A stretch of DNA of 64,000 nucleotides from Allochromatium tepidum (GCF_018409545.1 NZ_AP024563.1:1-64000), one strand, 5' to 3'. Counted from the first letter of the stretch, positions 1 through 9,288 are shown. Notes: generated by a model from the sequence alone, not told the origin. A program made the numbers and translations.

Positions 1-100
1 CGGCGGCGCTGTTCGCCGGCTCCATCATCCAGTTCCAGTCCTTCGCAATCATCCGGGTGGTGCCGTCGCGCGCGCCGCCGCATCCGAACCGAGACGACGC
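1..100. other. Left edge upstream of dnaA, no gene assigned
   Basis: The first 100 bases precede dnaA. One plus-strand frame is open across them and reads on past the dnaA start before stopping near position 148, but it is too short to identify and may be the end of a gene that begins outside the window. No DnaA box, rpmH gene or clear promoter is visible, so this edge does not look like an origin. Confidence 0.3.
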
Positions 101-1462
101 ATGTCGGGAAACGCCGTGGCCCTCTGGGAGCACTGTATCAATCAATTGAAGGCCGAGCTGACGTCCGCCGAGTTCAATACCTGGATCCTGCCCCTGCAAG
201 CGCGCTTGGATGGTCCCTTGCTCAGGCTGCTGGCGCCGAACCGGTTCGTGCTCGACTGGACGCGCAAGCACTATGCCGACCGTCTGCTCGAACTCTGCGC
301 GCGCCACAGTCAGGGCGAGGTCTCGGAGATCCATTTCGAGGTCGGTGAGTTCGCGCGTGAGTCCGGGCCGGCGAAAGGGAAGGGCGCCCGTGCCGGCTCG
401 AAGGCGACCGCGATCGATTCGGATCTCGCCATGCGACGCGCGACGGCCAATCTGAATGCCGACTTCAATTTCGATACCTTCGTCGAGGGCAAGTCCAACC
501 AGCTCGCGCGCGCGGCCTCGATCCAGATCGCCCGCAACCCTGGCAGCACCTACAATCCGCTGTTCATCTATGGCGGCGTCGGACTGGGCAAGACCCATCT
601 GATGCACGCGGTCGGCAATGTCATCCTGGCTTCCAATCCGAGCGCGCGAGTCGTCTATCTGCACTCCGAGCGTTTCGTCGCCGAGATGATCAAGGCCCTG
701 CAACACAACCGCATCGAGGAGTTCAAGAAGACCTATCGCTCGGTCAACGCGCTCCTGATCGACGATGTGCAGTTCTTCGCCGGTAAGGAGCGCTCGCAGG
801 AAGAGTTCTTCCATACCTTCAACGCGCTGCTTGAATCCCGGCAGCAGATCGTGCTGTCCAGCGACCGCTTCCCCAAAGAGGTGACGGGTCTGGAGGAGCG
901 TCTGCGCTCGCGCTTCGGCTGGGGGTTGACGGTGGCCATAGATCCGCCCGATCTGGAGACCAGCGTGGCCATCCTGCACTGCAAGGCCACGCAGCTCGGC
1001 GTGGAACTGCCGGAGGACGTGGCCTTCTTCGTCGGGCGGCGTATCCGCTCCAATATTCGCGAACTCGAAGGTGCGCTCAGACGACTGGTGGCCAATGCGC
1101 ACTTCACAGGCAAGCCGATCACGCTGGAGTTCGCCAAGCAGGCGCTGCGTGATGTGCTCGTTGCGCAGGATCGACAGGTCAGTCTGGAGAACATCCAGCG
1201 CACGGTCGCCGACTACTACAAATTGCGTACATCGGATCTGCTCTCGGCCAAGCGCAGTCGCTCGCTGGCGCGCCCGCGCCAACTGGCGATGGCGCTCGCC
1301 AAGGAACTGACCAAGCACAGCCTGCCCGAGATCGGTCAGGCCTTCGGCGGACGGGACCACACCACGGTTCTGCATGCCACCCGCAAGATCAAGAGCCTGC
1401 GTGAGAGCGATGTGACGATCGAGGAAGACTACCGGAATCTACTGAGAATGCTGACGCTGTAG
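101..1462 (+). CDS. dnaA: Chromosomal replication initiator DnaA
   Basis: DnaA is the AAA+ ATPase that binds DnaA boxes, melts oriC and helps load the DnaB helicase. The 453-residue product has the full four-domain layout: an N-terminal interaction domain (residues 1-85), a variable linker (about 86-120), an AAA+ core with Walker [10 protein letters not shown] (158-166) and Walker [10 protein letters not shown], and a C-terminal helix-turn-helix with the DHTTVLHA signature. Length is normal for the family. The start is the first ATG giving the conserved [13 protein letters not shown] beginning; the ribosome binding site is weak. dnaN follows on the same strand. The 99-base gap to dnaN contains no DnaA box, so the usual dnaA-dnaN origin position appears unused here. 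Confidence 0.98.
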   Translation: MSGNAVALWEHCINQLKAELTSAEFNTWILPLQARLDGPLLRLLAPNRFVLDWTRKHYADRLLELCARHSQGEVSEIHFEVGEFARESGPAKGKGARAGSKATAIDSDLAMRRATANLNADFNFDTFVEGKSNQLARAASIQIARNPGSTYNPLFIYGGVGLGKTHLMHAVGNVILASNPSARVVYLHSERFVAEMIKALQHNRIEEFKKTYRSVNALLIDDVQFFAGKERSQEEFFHTFNALLESRQQIVLSSDRFPKEVTGLEERLRSRFGWGLTVAIDPPDLETSVAILHCKATQLGVELPEDVAFFVGRRIRSNIRELEGALRRLVANAHFTGKPITLEFAKQALRDVLVAQDRQVSLENIQRTVADYYKLRTSDLLSAKRSRSLARPRQLAMALAKELTKHSLPEIGQAFGGRDHTTVLHATRKIKSLRESDVTIEEDYRNLLRMLTL

Positions 1463-1561
1463 AGCGCTTCAGCCGACCAAATTCGACGCACTCTCCCTAA
1501 TATTCAATGGCTAGCCTACCAAGCTAGCGCTATCCATCTCCGCGAGATCATGGAGCCACCG

Positions 1562-2662
1562 ATGGAATTCGTTACCAACCGAGAAATCGTCCTGCCCGCG
1601 CTCAACAAGGTGGTCGGCGTCGTCGAGCGCCGTCAGACCCTGCCGATCCTGGGTAATCTGCTCGTCGTCGCCCGCGAGGGGCGCGTCACTCTCACCGGCA
1701 CCGACCTGGAGGTCGAGGTCAAGACCAGCTTCGAGGCAGAGATCCAGCAGGAGGGTGAGACCACGATCCCGGCTCGCAAGCTGGTCGACATCTGCCGCAA
1801 TCTGAGCGAGGGCGCCGAGATCCGTCTGCGCGTCAAGGACGAGCGCTGTGTCGTCACTGCGGGACGGGGACGTTTCACGCTCGGACTGCTGCCGGCGGCC
1901 GACTTTCCGACCATGGATCTGGAGGAGGGCGGTTTCGACTTCCAGATCCAGGAGAGCCGGCTCAAGCGGCTGCTCGACAAAACCGCCTTCGCCATGGCGC
2001 AACAGGACGTTCGCTACTATCTGAACGGCCTGCTGCTGGAGCTGCACGCCACCGTCCTGATCGCGGTGGCCACCGATGGACATCGGCTGGCCAAGTTCGT
2101 CACTCCGCTCGACTTGACCCTGGACACCGAGCGTCAGGTGATCGTGCCCAACAAGACGGTCATGGAACTGAAGCGTCAGTTGGGCAGCTCGGACGATCCG
2201 ATCTCGATCCGTCTGGGCGAGCGTAGTCTGCGCGTGGTGGTCGGGGCCATGACCTTGACCTCCAAGCTGGTTGATGGCCGCTATCCCGAATACGAGCGCG
2301 TGATTCCGGGCCATAGCGGGCGCACGGCCACGGTCGAGAAGGATGCGCTGAAGCGCGCGCTCTCGCGCACCTCGATCCTATCGAACGAAAAGTATCGCGG
2401 TGTGCGTCTGAGCTTCGATCCGGGCACGCTCAAGCTGCTGGCGCACAATCCCGAGCAGGAGGAGGCTGAGGAAGAGATCGAGATGGAGTATGACGGCGAG
2501 TCGATCTCCATCGGCTTCAACGTCGCCTATCTGATGGACGTGCTCGGTGTGGTCGACGAGAGCTCGGTGATCATCCATTTCCAGGATGCCAACGGCAGCT
2601 CGATCTGGCGCGGCGTGGGCAGCGAGAGCGAGACCTTCGTCGTCATGCCGATGCGACTGTGA
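1562..2662 (+). CDS. dnaN: DNA polymerase III beta sliding clamp
   Basis: DnaN forms the ring-shaped clamp that tethers DNA polymerase III and other enzymes to DNA. The 366-residue length equals that of the E. coli protein, and the sequence covers three clamp folds, ending in the typical VVMPMRL tail. An in-frame ATG lies 12 bases upstream at 1550, but the start at 1562 is preferred. It gives the family N-terminus (MEFVTNREIVLPAL), and a GGAG sits just upstream of it, inside the longer alternative. It lies between dnaA and recF, the standard order. Confidence 0.97.
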   Translation: MEFVTNREIVLPALNKVVGVVERRQTLPILGNLLVVAREGRVTLTGTDLEVEVKTSFEAEIQQEGETTIPARKLVDICRNLSEGAEIRLRVKDERCVVTAGRGRFTLGLLPAADFPTMDLEEGGFDFQIQESRLKRLLDKTAFAMAQQDVRYYLNGLLLELHATVLIAVATDGHRLAKFVTPLDLTLDTERQVIVPNKTVMELKRQLGSSDDPISIRLGERSLRVVVGAMTLTSKLVDGRYPEYERVIPGHSGRTATVEKDALKRALSRTSILSNEKYRGVRLSFDPGTLKLLAHNPEQEEAEEEIEMEYDGESISIGFNVAYLMDVLGVVDESSVIIHFQDANGSSIWRGVGSESETFVVMPMRL

Positions 2663-2714
2663 TGCGTCTTCGTGCGCCGACTCGAACGTCCCGATCCACG
2701 CGATCTATAAGGCA

Positions 2715-2730
2715 TGTTCCACGTGGAACA
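2715..2730. promoter_or_regulatory. parS site 1 (ParB binding)
   Basis: The perfect 16-base palindrome TGTTCCACGTGGAACA matches the bacterial chromosomal parS consensus, the site where ParB loads for origin segregation. It lies between dnaN and the conserved part of recF. Three identical copies follow within 1.2 kb, which makes chance occurrence very unlikely. Confidence 0.9.
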
Positions 2731-2782
2731 CTCAGACGCCGTTTCAGAGTCTCCCGGTCCGGCGTTTCACGGATCACGCTCG

Positions 2783-3883
2783 ATGTTCCACGTGGAACAT
2801 TCGGGCGTGGATCCTGAACCTGGACTGCATTCACTTCGCATCGAGTCGCTACGCAACATCCGACGGCTCGATCTCGCCCTCGATACTCGGACGCTGCTGC
2901 TGACGGGGGCCAATGGCGCCGGCAAGACCAGTGTTCTGGAAGCCATCTATCTGCTGGCGCGCGGCCGGACCTTTCGTGGAACCAAGGCCGGACCGCTCAC
3001 TACTCAGGGCGAGTCATATACCCGCATCGAGGGTGTCTATCAACCATCCAACCATGACGCGGTGCGCCTCCGCTATGTCAAGGAAGGCGCCACGGCTTCA
3101 CGTGACATCCATCCGCCGCTGTGGCCGGAGACCGGCGGCGCGGATTGGCGCTCACCCTTGCAGGTCAAGCTGGTCGGCGAGAACGCCCAAACCCTGCTCG
3201 ACGGCGAGCCGAGTCTGAGACGTCGTTTCCTGGATTGGAATGTGTTCCACGTGGAACATCGTTTCGCTCAGATCCACAAGGATTTCACGCGCGTTCTGAT
3301 GCAGCGCAATGCGGCCATTCGGTCGGGCCGCGGTCAGCATGGGCTATGGGATCGCAGTTTCATTGCACTGGCCGAATCCATGGATCGCCGGCGTGCCGCG
3401 TTCCACGCCGAATGGCGTGCGTGCTTTCTGGATCTGCGTGATGACTACCCGTTTTTGCAGGGCGTCGATCTGCGCTATCGACGCGGTTGGCCGGATGGTC
3501 GGGAGCTGGGCGAGACCCTGGCGTCACTGGCGGATCAGGAGCCGGCACGCGGCTATACCCTGGCCGGTCCGTCACGCGCCGACTTTCGTGTCGAGCCGGG
3601 GGAGGGGAGACGCGGCTTTTCGCGCGGACAGGCCAAGATCGTGGTCGCGCTGCTGCAACTGGCGGCTGAGTGCGTCCATCGTGCGCATGGGCGAGAGCCT
3701 GTGATCTGGCTGCTCGATGATCTCGAAGCCGAGCTGGATCGCACCATGGCCGAGCGGTTGTGGAACGCCTTTGGTTCCACGGGGAATCAGATCATCGCGA
3801 CGCGCGTGGCGACCGATGGCGATCCGGGGATCTTTGCCGATACGGAGTCGCTGGCGATGTTCCACGTGGAACATTCCGAGTGA
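2783..3883 (+). CDS. recF: DNA replication and repair protein RecF
   Basis: RecF is an SMC-like ATPase that helps load RecA at single-strand gaps. Walker A (LLTGANGAGKTSVLEAIY) lies near the N-terminus; the ABC signature region and the Walker B stretch WLLDDLEAELD are in the C-terminal third. The start is uncertain. ATG at 2714 gives 389 residues, ATG at 2783 gives 366, and a GTG at 2807 gives 358. Family similarity begins at LHSLRIESLRNIRRLDL, so 2783 or later fits the usual length of about 360 best. Two parS sites in the coding region each encode FHVEH (the central LDWNVFHVEHRF and the C-terminal LAMFHVEHSE), and both upstream candidate starts are themselves parS copies read as MFHVEH. No gyrB follows. 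Confidence 0.95.
   Translation: MFHVEHSGVDPEPGLHSLRIESLRNIRRLDLALDTRTLLLTGANGAGKTSVLEAIYLLARGRTFRGTKAGPLTTQGESYTRIEGVYQPSNHDAVRLRYVKEGATASRDIHPPLWPETGGADWRSPLQVKLVGENAQTLLDGEPSLRRRFLDWNVFHVEHRFAQIHKDFTRVLMQRNAAIRSGRGQHGLWDRSFIALAESMDRRRAAFHAEWRACFLDLRDDYPFLQGVDLRYRRGWPDGRELGETLASLADQEPARGYTLAGPSRADFRVEPGEGRRGFSRGQAKIVVALLQLAAECVHRAHGREPVIWLLDDLEAELDRTMAERLWNAFGSTGNQIIATRVATDGDPGIFADTESLAMFHVEHSE
2784..2799. promoter_or_regulatory. parS site 2 (ParB binding)
   Basis: Second exact copy of TGTTCCACGTGGAACA, 69 bases after the first. It overlaps the ATG at 2783 that is a candidate recF start, so ParB binding here would cover the start region of recF. Confidence 0.9.
3243..3258. promoter_or_regulatory. 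parS site 3 (ParB binding, inside recF)
   Basis: Third exact 16-base copy, inside the recF reading frame. It encodes VFHVEH in a stretch (LDW-VFHVE) conserved in many gammaproteobacterial RecF proteins, so the site and the protein motif constrain each other. Confidence 0.9.
3858..3873. promoter_or_regulatory. parS site 4 (ParB binding, recF 3' end)
   Basis: Fourth exact 16-base copy, covering the last codons of recF (MFHVEH) just before the stop at 3881-3883. Confidence 0.9.
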
Positions 3884-3902
3884 AACATCGGCTCAGGAAC
3901 GC

Positions 3903-5006
3903 TCAACCGACCTGGATGCGGTTTCCATACCCGGTCATTTCCAGATAGCCGCGTCCGATCTCGCGCTCGTCCTCGAACAGACGCATCGCACCTTCCCAAT
4001 AGATGGTTCCAGTCGAGCGACGGCTGTCGAGTTCCTGGTCGTCCATCAGCGGCTGGAGGCGGTAGCGGCGCTCACCGATACGCAGATCCCATTCGATCGG
4101 GTATTCGATCCCGGTGCGTGGCGATTGCCGGCGTCGAATCGGGAACCACTCGACCTGCTCGGGTCCGAGCGACTGGGTACGACCATCGGAGAAGCGCCGG
4201 GTGGCACTGGCCCAAAGCGCCGTACCGTCGGGACGGCGCATCCGAAAGGCCATGAGGGCGCCGCCATCGTCCAGGTTCAGGCCGACCCAATCCCAACCGT
4301 CGGCGCCTTCCGGACTGTAGGCGCTCGACCATTCGTGATCCATCCAGGCGCGCCCGCTCACCGCCTGTCGGCGACCATCGAGCGTCACCTGGCCGTCGAC
4401 CTGCAACTGCGGTCGGCTGTAATAGTAGCTGGCATGATGCGGGTCGGGCGCCTTGCGGCTGAAGCCCTGGTCGCCGTTGAGCATGGGCGGCCCGGTGAAG
4501 ACGAGTCGGAGGTCATAGGCGAAGTCCTCCGCGTTCACGCGGGTGACATAGTGGTCATCCATCTGCTCGAACGACCAGTCATCGAGCCGGACATGCGCCC
4601 GATCCGCGGCGTATCCGGCACGCTCGAAACCCGTGCGGGCAGCGCGTTGATCGTGACGCAAGCGACCCAACCGAGGGTCGGCGATGGCCGCATGGGCCAG
4701 CAGCAACTGGCGTGGAGCGAAGGCGCTCGGGTTGTCCTCGCCGATTCCGGTGCGCACGCGAAAGAAGGTGATCTGAAAGCCGAACGGATCGCCGTCAGCC
4801 CCCTTGAGCCAACCGGTCACATACCACCATTCGGTGCGGAATCCCGGGTGAGCACCCTCGTCGTCCGGGAAGCGGAGGACGCGACCGGGGAGCACGGCGT
4901 CGAAGGCGACATCCGGGCCGGCAGATCCAGCGTCCTGCGCGGTCGCCGCCAGGATTCGAGTCAGAGGCAAGCCGGCGAGCGCCAGCAGACAGGTACGTCG
5001 ATGCAT
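3903..5006 (-). CDS. AttH/CrtC-like secreted lipocalin-fold protein
   Basis: Predicted exported protein of the AttH / carotenoid-hydratase-like family. The 367-residue product starts with an Arg-containing, hydrophobic signal peptide (MHRRTCLLALAGLPLTRILA). It carries the family hallmarks FRTEWWYVTGWL near the N-terminus, AWMDHEWSS mid-protein and GYLEMTGYG at the end. The chosen ATG at 5006 overlaps the stop of the upstream permease gene (TGATG), implying translational coupling; TTG at 5012 and GTG at 5009 are alternatives. It forms a unit with the permease and ATPase on the same strand, resembling the attEFGH organisation, so it probably works with that transporter in the envelope. The substrate is unknown, and carotenoid hydratase activity should not be assumed. 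It converges on recF, 19 bases apart. Confidence 0.85.
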   Translation of the reverse strand: MHRRTCLLALAGLPLTRILAATAQDAGSAGPDVAFDAVLPGRVLRFPDDEGAHPGFRTEWWYVTGWLKGADGDPFGFQITFFRVRTGIGEDNPSAFAPRQLLLAHAAIADPRLGRLRHDQRAARTGFERAGYAADRAHVRLDDWSFEQMDDHYVTRVNAEDFAYDLRLVFTGPPMLNGDQGFSRKAPDPHHASYYYSRPQLQVDGQVTLDGRRQAVSGRAWMDHEWSSAYSPEGADGWDWVGLNLDDGGALMAFRMRRPDGTALWASATRRFSDGRTQSLGPEQVEWFPIRRRQSPRTGIEYPIEWDLRIGERRYRLQPLMDDQELDSRRSTGTIYWEGAMRLFEDEREIGRGYLEMTGYGNRIQVG

Positions 5007-7519
5007 CACCAATCCTCACGCACGGCCAGCACGGCATCCTGACGCATCGCCTGTCGACCCGCGAGCACGGCGGCCAGACTGGCCAGGCCGGCGAGCGTGC
5101 CGGCAAACACCAGGAGCGACAGCCAGGGGACGCTCAGGTCCATGCTCCAGTGAAAACTCTGACGATTCACGACCTCGATCAGAATCCAGGCGATGGCGCC
5201 GCCGACCGTCAATCCGCCGAGTATCCCGATACCGGCCGCCAGACTGCCTTCGAGGGCGAGCAGGCCGCCGATCCGGCCGCGCGTCAGTCCGAGATGGCGC
5301 AGCAGACCGAACTCCCGGCGTCGCGCGGCCGCGAGCGCGGCGAAGCTGGCCGCCACACCGGCCAAACCGATGATGACGGCCGCAGCCTCCAGCACATAGG
5401 TCACGGCGAAGGTACGGTCGAAGATCCGCAGACTGATGGCGCGAATCTCACCTGGTGCCGTGACCTCCAGTGCTCCCGAACCGCCCGTTGCCTTGAGCGC
5501 TTCGGCCACGCTGAACGCATCGGCACCCGGCACCAGCCGGATGGCGGCGTCCTGCACCGAACGATCACCGGTCAAACGCCGGTAGTCGGCGAGATCCAGC
5601 ATGAGACTGCCGGTCTGGCGTGCATAGTCGCGCCAGATCCCGGCGACCCGGACGGGCACCTCGGATCCGGCCAGCGGCAGCTGAACTCGATCACCCGGAC
5701 GCCAGCCCTGGAGGTCGTGCAGCGCCTCGGAGATCCAGATCGCCGTCTCGCCATCGGGCACCGCGTGGGCCGAGCCGACCAGCGGGAGTTCGCGTCCATC
5801 GGGCGACACTGGCCGGGCCAGCAGGGCGACCGGCGGTTGTCCGGGGACCGGTCGCAGGCTGTCATGGAGGGTGAACTCGACGCGGGCCACACCGGGCACG
5901 TCCGCGAGTCGCGCCTGTAGCGCCTCGTCCAGGACACCGCCGCTCTGAGCCCGTCCGGCGCGCAGATAGAGATCGGCCGGCAGGATCTGGCCGAGCCAGA
6001 CATCGACCGAGTCGCGCAGTGAGTTGACCATGATCGCCATGGCGACCACCAGGGCTACGCCGGCAAGGACGCCGGTGGCGGCGACCGCGCCCATCCCCGG
6101 AGCCGCGCGTAGCCGGGCGGCCGCCAGCCGTACAGGGATCGGTCCCCACAGCGGCAGGATTTGAGCGCATCCGGAGGCGAGCATGGGTAGCCACAGGATG
6201 CTTCCAGCCAGCAGGCCGAAGATGGCCAGATAGCCGCCGAGCGGTAGATCCAGGATCGGCGGCAGGGCGCAGAGCGGCAGACTCATGAGCATCAGGGCGA
6301 GTCCGAGTCTGGGGTGCCCGCGCCGCTGCGACAGGGCCGAATCGTCGCTCGCCTTGAGCGCCTGAGCCGGTGCAATGTCGGCCGCGTCGCGCGCCGGGAG
6401 CCAGGCCCCGGCCACACCGGCCCCGACACCGAGCAACACGTACAACCCACTGGCCCAGGGATCGAACCTCAGGGTCGGCGATAGTCCGGCGAAGAATCCG
6501 GCGCCCAGATCCCCACCGAGGAGTTCGAGCAGACCAAAGGCGAGACCATGCCCCAGCGCCACACCGACCAAGGCCCCCAGAAGTCCCACGAGCGCCCCTT
6601 CAGCCAGCAGCCAGACGAAGAGCTGGCGGCGAGCCAGTCCGATCGCGCGCAGGAACGCCAGCTCGGTATGCCGTCGCACGACCGACAGCGCCTGCGCCGA
6701 GAAGACCAGGAAGGCGCCGGTGATCAACGCCATGGCGGCCAGCAATGTGAGATTGACCCGGTAGGCACGCGAGAGATTCGACGCCTGACCTTCGGCCGCT
6801 TGTGGAACCTCCAGCCACACACCCGCCGGCAGTAGCGGCTCCAGCGCGGCGCGGGCCTCCGGGACGTCGAGTCCCTCGACCAACTTCAGGTCGATGCGCG
6901 TCAATCGCCCGATCCGGCCGAAATGCTTTTGAACCGCCGCGATGTCCATGACGGCGAGCCGGCGATCCTCGGCGGCCCCCGGCAGATCACCGGCCACCCG
7001 CAGCTCCAGCGGCTGAGAGCCGGCATAGACGCTCAGCCGGTCGCCGGGGCGGACAGCCAGGGCCGTCTGAGCGGCGGCACTGAGAAAGAGGCTGTCTTCG
7101 GCAAGGGCTGTGAGGCGTGATTCACGCTCGGCTCGACCCTCGATCTCCACCGGACGCGCCAGGAGCGCGGGCGTGACGGCGCCGACCGCGAACGGATCCA
7201 GACCCAGGATGTTGAGCGTATCCGTACTGCCGATGCGCTCGGTCCGGACCTCCAGCACGGGACTGGCCCGCGCGACCTCGGGGCGTGCCGCCAGTCGCCC
7301 ATAAAGCGCCTCGTCGAAGCCGGTACGAGGACCGACGACCTGGAGGTCGGCGGCGCCGGCCAGGGTGCGCAGACCGCGACCGAACTCGGCGAGTGCGGCC
7401 TGATTGACCGCCTGCACCGCCATCCCGAGCGCGACCCCCAGCACGATGGCGGCAAAGGACAGGAGTGTCGCCGCGCGACGCCGCCCCAGTGAGCCGAGAA
7501 AAACCCAAGCCAGCCTCAT
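5006..7519 (-). CDS. Fused two-module FtsX/MacB-type ABC permease
   Basis: Large inner-membrane permease of 837 residues with two FtsX-like modules in one chain. The N-terminal membrane anchor (residues about 15-40) is followed by a periplasmic domain and three membrane segments (from about 255). A second anchor near 475, a second periplasmic domain and a last three-helix bundle (about 690-830) follow. This matches LolCE/MacB-type transporters that move or release lipids, lipoproteins or peptides without a true pore. It overlaps its ATPase upstream by four bases (ATGA/TGATG) and the AttH-like gene downstream, so all three are likely one operon. In the Att systems the two permease modules can be separate genes; here they are joined. 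Cargo unknown. Confidence 0.88.
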   Translation of the reverse strand: MRLAWVFLGSLGRRRAATLLSFAAIVLGVALGMAVQAVNQAALAEFGRGLRTLAGAADLQVVGPRTGFDEALYGRLAARPEVARASPVLEVRTERIGSTDTLNILGLDPFAVGAVTPALLARPVEIEGRAERESRLTALAEDSLFLSAAAQTALAVRPGDRLSVYAGSQPLELRVAGDLPGAAEDRRLAVMDIAAVQKHFGRIGRLTRIDLKLVEGLDVPEARAALEPLLPAGVWLEVPQAAEGQASNLSRAYRVNLTLLAAMALITGAFLVFSAQALSVVRRHTELAFLRAIGLARRQLFVWLLAEGALVGLLGALVGVALGHGLAFGLLELLGGDLGAGFFAGLSPTLRFDPWASGLYVLLGVGAGVAGAWLPARDAADIAPAQALKASDDSALSQRRGHPRLGLALMLMSLPLCALPPILDLPLGGYLAIFGLLAGSILWLPMLASGCAQILPLWGPIPVRLAAARLRAAPGMGAVAATGVLAGVALVVAMAIMVNSLRDSVDVWLGQILPADLYLRAGRAQSGGVLDEALQARLADVPGVARVEFTLHDSLRPVPGQPPVALLARPVSPDGRELPLVGSAHAVPDGETAIWISEALHDLQGWRPGDRVQLPLAGSEVPVRVAGIWRDYARQTGSLMLDLADYRRLTGDRSVQDAAIRLVPGADAFSVAEALKATGGSGALEVTAPGEIRAISLRIFDRTFAVTYVLEAAAVIIGLAGVAASFAALAAARRREFGLLRHLGLTRGRIGGLLALEGSLAAGIGILGGLTVGGAIAWILIEVVNRQSFHWSMDLSVPWLSLLVFAGTLAGLASLAAVLAGRQAMRQDAVLAVREDW

Positions 7520-8169
7520 CCGTGCAGTCCCTCTGGCGTGAGCTGCAACACGCGATCGGCGCTCTTGGCCGCCTCCGGTGAGTGCGTGACCAGGATGCCC
7601 ATCGCCCCTGAGTCCCGAATACGCTCGCCCAGCAACTTCAGCACGCGGGCGGCATTGGTCGGGTCCAGGTTGCCCGTGGGTTCGTCGGCCAGGACCAGGC
7701 GCGGCTGGTGCACCAGAGCCCGGGCGATGGCGACGCGCTGCATCTCGCCCCCGGACAGCTCGCGCGGCCGGCTCTCGGCACGGTCGCCCAATCCCACGGC
7801 ATCGAGTAGATGCTCGGCCTGACGATCCGCCCGCCGGCCGCTCTGCCCCTTGAGCCAGAGCGGCAGCGCCACGTTCTGGCGCAGCGTGAGATGCGGCAGG
7901 ATATGGAACGCCTGGAAGACGAAGCCGAGCTTGTCGCGCCTCAGTCGCGTCAAGGCGTCCTCGCCGAGCGTCGCATAGTCCTCGCCGTCGAGCGCCAGAC
8001 GGCCGCGATCAGGCCGATCCAGACCGGCAATCAGATTCAGCAGCGTGGACTTGCCGACACCGGACTCGCCGGTGATGGCGACATACTCGCCGGGTTCCAG
8101 GCGCAGTGAAATGGCCTGAAGGACCGGGCGGCCATTGAACCGGCGGTAAAGGTCGGAGATTTCGAGCAT
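7516..8169 (-). CDS. ABC transporter ATPase (LolD/MacB type)
   Basis: Cytoplasmic ATPase of 217 residues that powers the adjoining FtsX-type permease. It shows Walker A (GESGVGKST), a Q-loop, the ABC signature LSGGEMQRVAIARAL, Walker B (RLVLADEPTGNLD) and the switch His (VTHS). A longer reading frame extends upstream to 8277, but that extension is not ATPase-like. The ATG at 8169 gives the family N-terminus MLEISDLYRRF. The gene overlaps the permease start, indicating coupling. Confidence 0.92.
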   Translation of the reverse strand: MLEISDLYRRFNGRPVLQAISLRLEPGEYVAITGESGVGKSTLLNLIAGLDRPDRGRLALDGEDYATLGEDALTRLRRDKLGFVFQAFHILPHLTLRQNVALPLWLKGQSGRRADRQAEHLLDAVGLGDRAESRPRELSGGEMQRVAIARALVHQPRLVLADEPTGNLDPTNAARVLKLLGERIRDSGAMGILVTHSPEAAKSADRVLQLTPEGLHG

Positions 8170-8368
8170 GGAGACTGGGAACCGAGGCGGCTGAAGGGCG
8201 TTGGGCCGGGACGTCCTATAGGGTGGTGTCACGATGGGACGACCGCAAGTGTCAGATCCCGTGTGATCATATACCAAGAAGGAGCTATCCTTTGTTCTAT
8301 GCCAGGGATGTAATCAAGCCGCTGATTGCAGAGGTCCGCCCGTCGATTGAGTCGCCCAGCACGGAATC

Positions 8369-9286
8369 TCAGGTGTCCATCGCCTCGCGGCCGAGACTGA
8401 CCGGATCCTGATGGATGAGGATGTGGGAGTCCGGATAACGCTCCCGGATCCGAGCCTCGACCGCGAGCGTGATCTGATGGGCCTGACGCAGTGGCAGCGC
8501 GTCGTCGAGTTCGAGATGCAACTGGATGATCAGCGACTGGCCGGACTGGCGCGTGCGCAGTCCATGCGCACCGCGTACCTCAGGTATGGCGCGCGCCAGC
8601 TCCAGGATCTGCCAGCGTGCTTCATCGGGCAGTTCGCGATCCATCAGCATCTCGATGGCGTCGCGTCCGATCCGCGTGGCGCTCCACAGGATATAGAGGC
8701 CGATGGCCAGCCCCAGGATCGGATCGATCCAAGACCAGCCGAGACCGGCCAGCCCGAGCGCGACCAGCGTGGCGGAGTTGGTGGCTAGGTCGGTTGCATA
8801 GTGCAGGGCATCGGCGCGAATCGCAGGCGATCCGGTGCGGCGAATGACATGGCGCTGGAGCGCGAGCAACGCCAGCGTGACCAGGATGGCGAAGGCGATC
8901 ACGCCCAGACCGATACCGATCTCGGTCAGCGGACGTGGGTTCAGGAAGCGGTCGACGGCCTGCAGGCCGAGAAACAGCGCCGAACCGGCGATGAAGGCCG
9001 ACTGCCCGAGCGCGGCCAGGGCCTGCGCCTTGCCATGCCCGAAACGATGCTCGGCATCCGGTGGCCGCAACGACCAGCGCACGGCGAGCAGCGTCAGCAG
9101 GGAGGCCATGGCATCCATCGCCGAATCCATCAAGGAGGCCAGGACCGTGATGGACCCGGTCATCCCCCAGGCAACGACCTTGACCAGGATCAGCAGGCCG
9201 GCGGTGCTCACCGAGGCCCAGGTCGCCAGCCGCAGCAGTCGGGCGGTTTCAGCCGACGTCGTCGGCGCGCGTGGTTCGATGGACAT
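8369..9286 (-). CDS. Cation diffusion facilitator (FieF-like metal exporter)
   Basis: Inner-membrane divalent metal:proton antiporter of the CDF family, 305 residues. Six membrane segments fill the first 210 residues, with the metal-site motifs GSITVLASLMDSAMDA in helix 2 and DALHYATDLATNS in helix 5. The C-terminal cytoplasmic domain (about 215-305) has the histidine-rich fold typical of FieF/YiiP. The ATG at 9286 is preferred over a TTG at 9292 because it lies two bases after the stop of the upstream cytochrome gene. Sitting behind a diheme cytochrome suggests co-transcription, but the metal cannot be told from the sequence. Confidence 0.9.
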   Translation of the reverse strand: MSIEPRAPTTSAETARLLRLATWASVSTAGLLILVKVVAWGMTGSITVLASLMDSAMDAMASLLTLLAVRWSLRPPDAEHRFGHGKAQALAALGQSAFIAGSALFLGLQAVDRFLNPRPLTEIGIGLGVIAFAILVTLALLALQRHVIRRTGSPAIRADALHYATDLATNSATLVALGLAGLGWSWIDPILGLAIGLYILWSATRIGRDAIEMLMDRELPDEARWQILELARAIPEVRGAHGLRTRQSGQSLIIQLHLELDDALPLRQAHQITLAVEARIRERYPDSHILIHQDPVSLGREAMDT

Positions 9287-9288
9287 GC

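Noticed and set aside
1463-1561. dnaA-dnaN gap as an origin
   Set aside because: It contains no DnaA box and no AT-rich unwinding element. There is only a small CTAGC inverted repeat near 1511-1528.
8170-8368. Promoter for the ABC ATPase with TATGAT on the minus strand near 8265
   Set aside because: A -10-like hexamer exists, but no matching -35 is found at proper spacing, so it is not listed as a feature.
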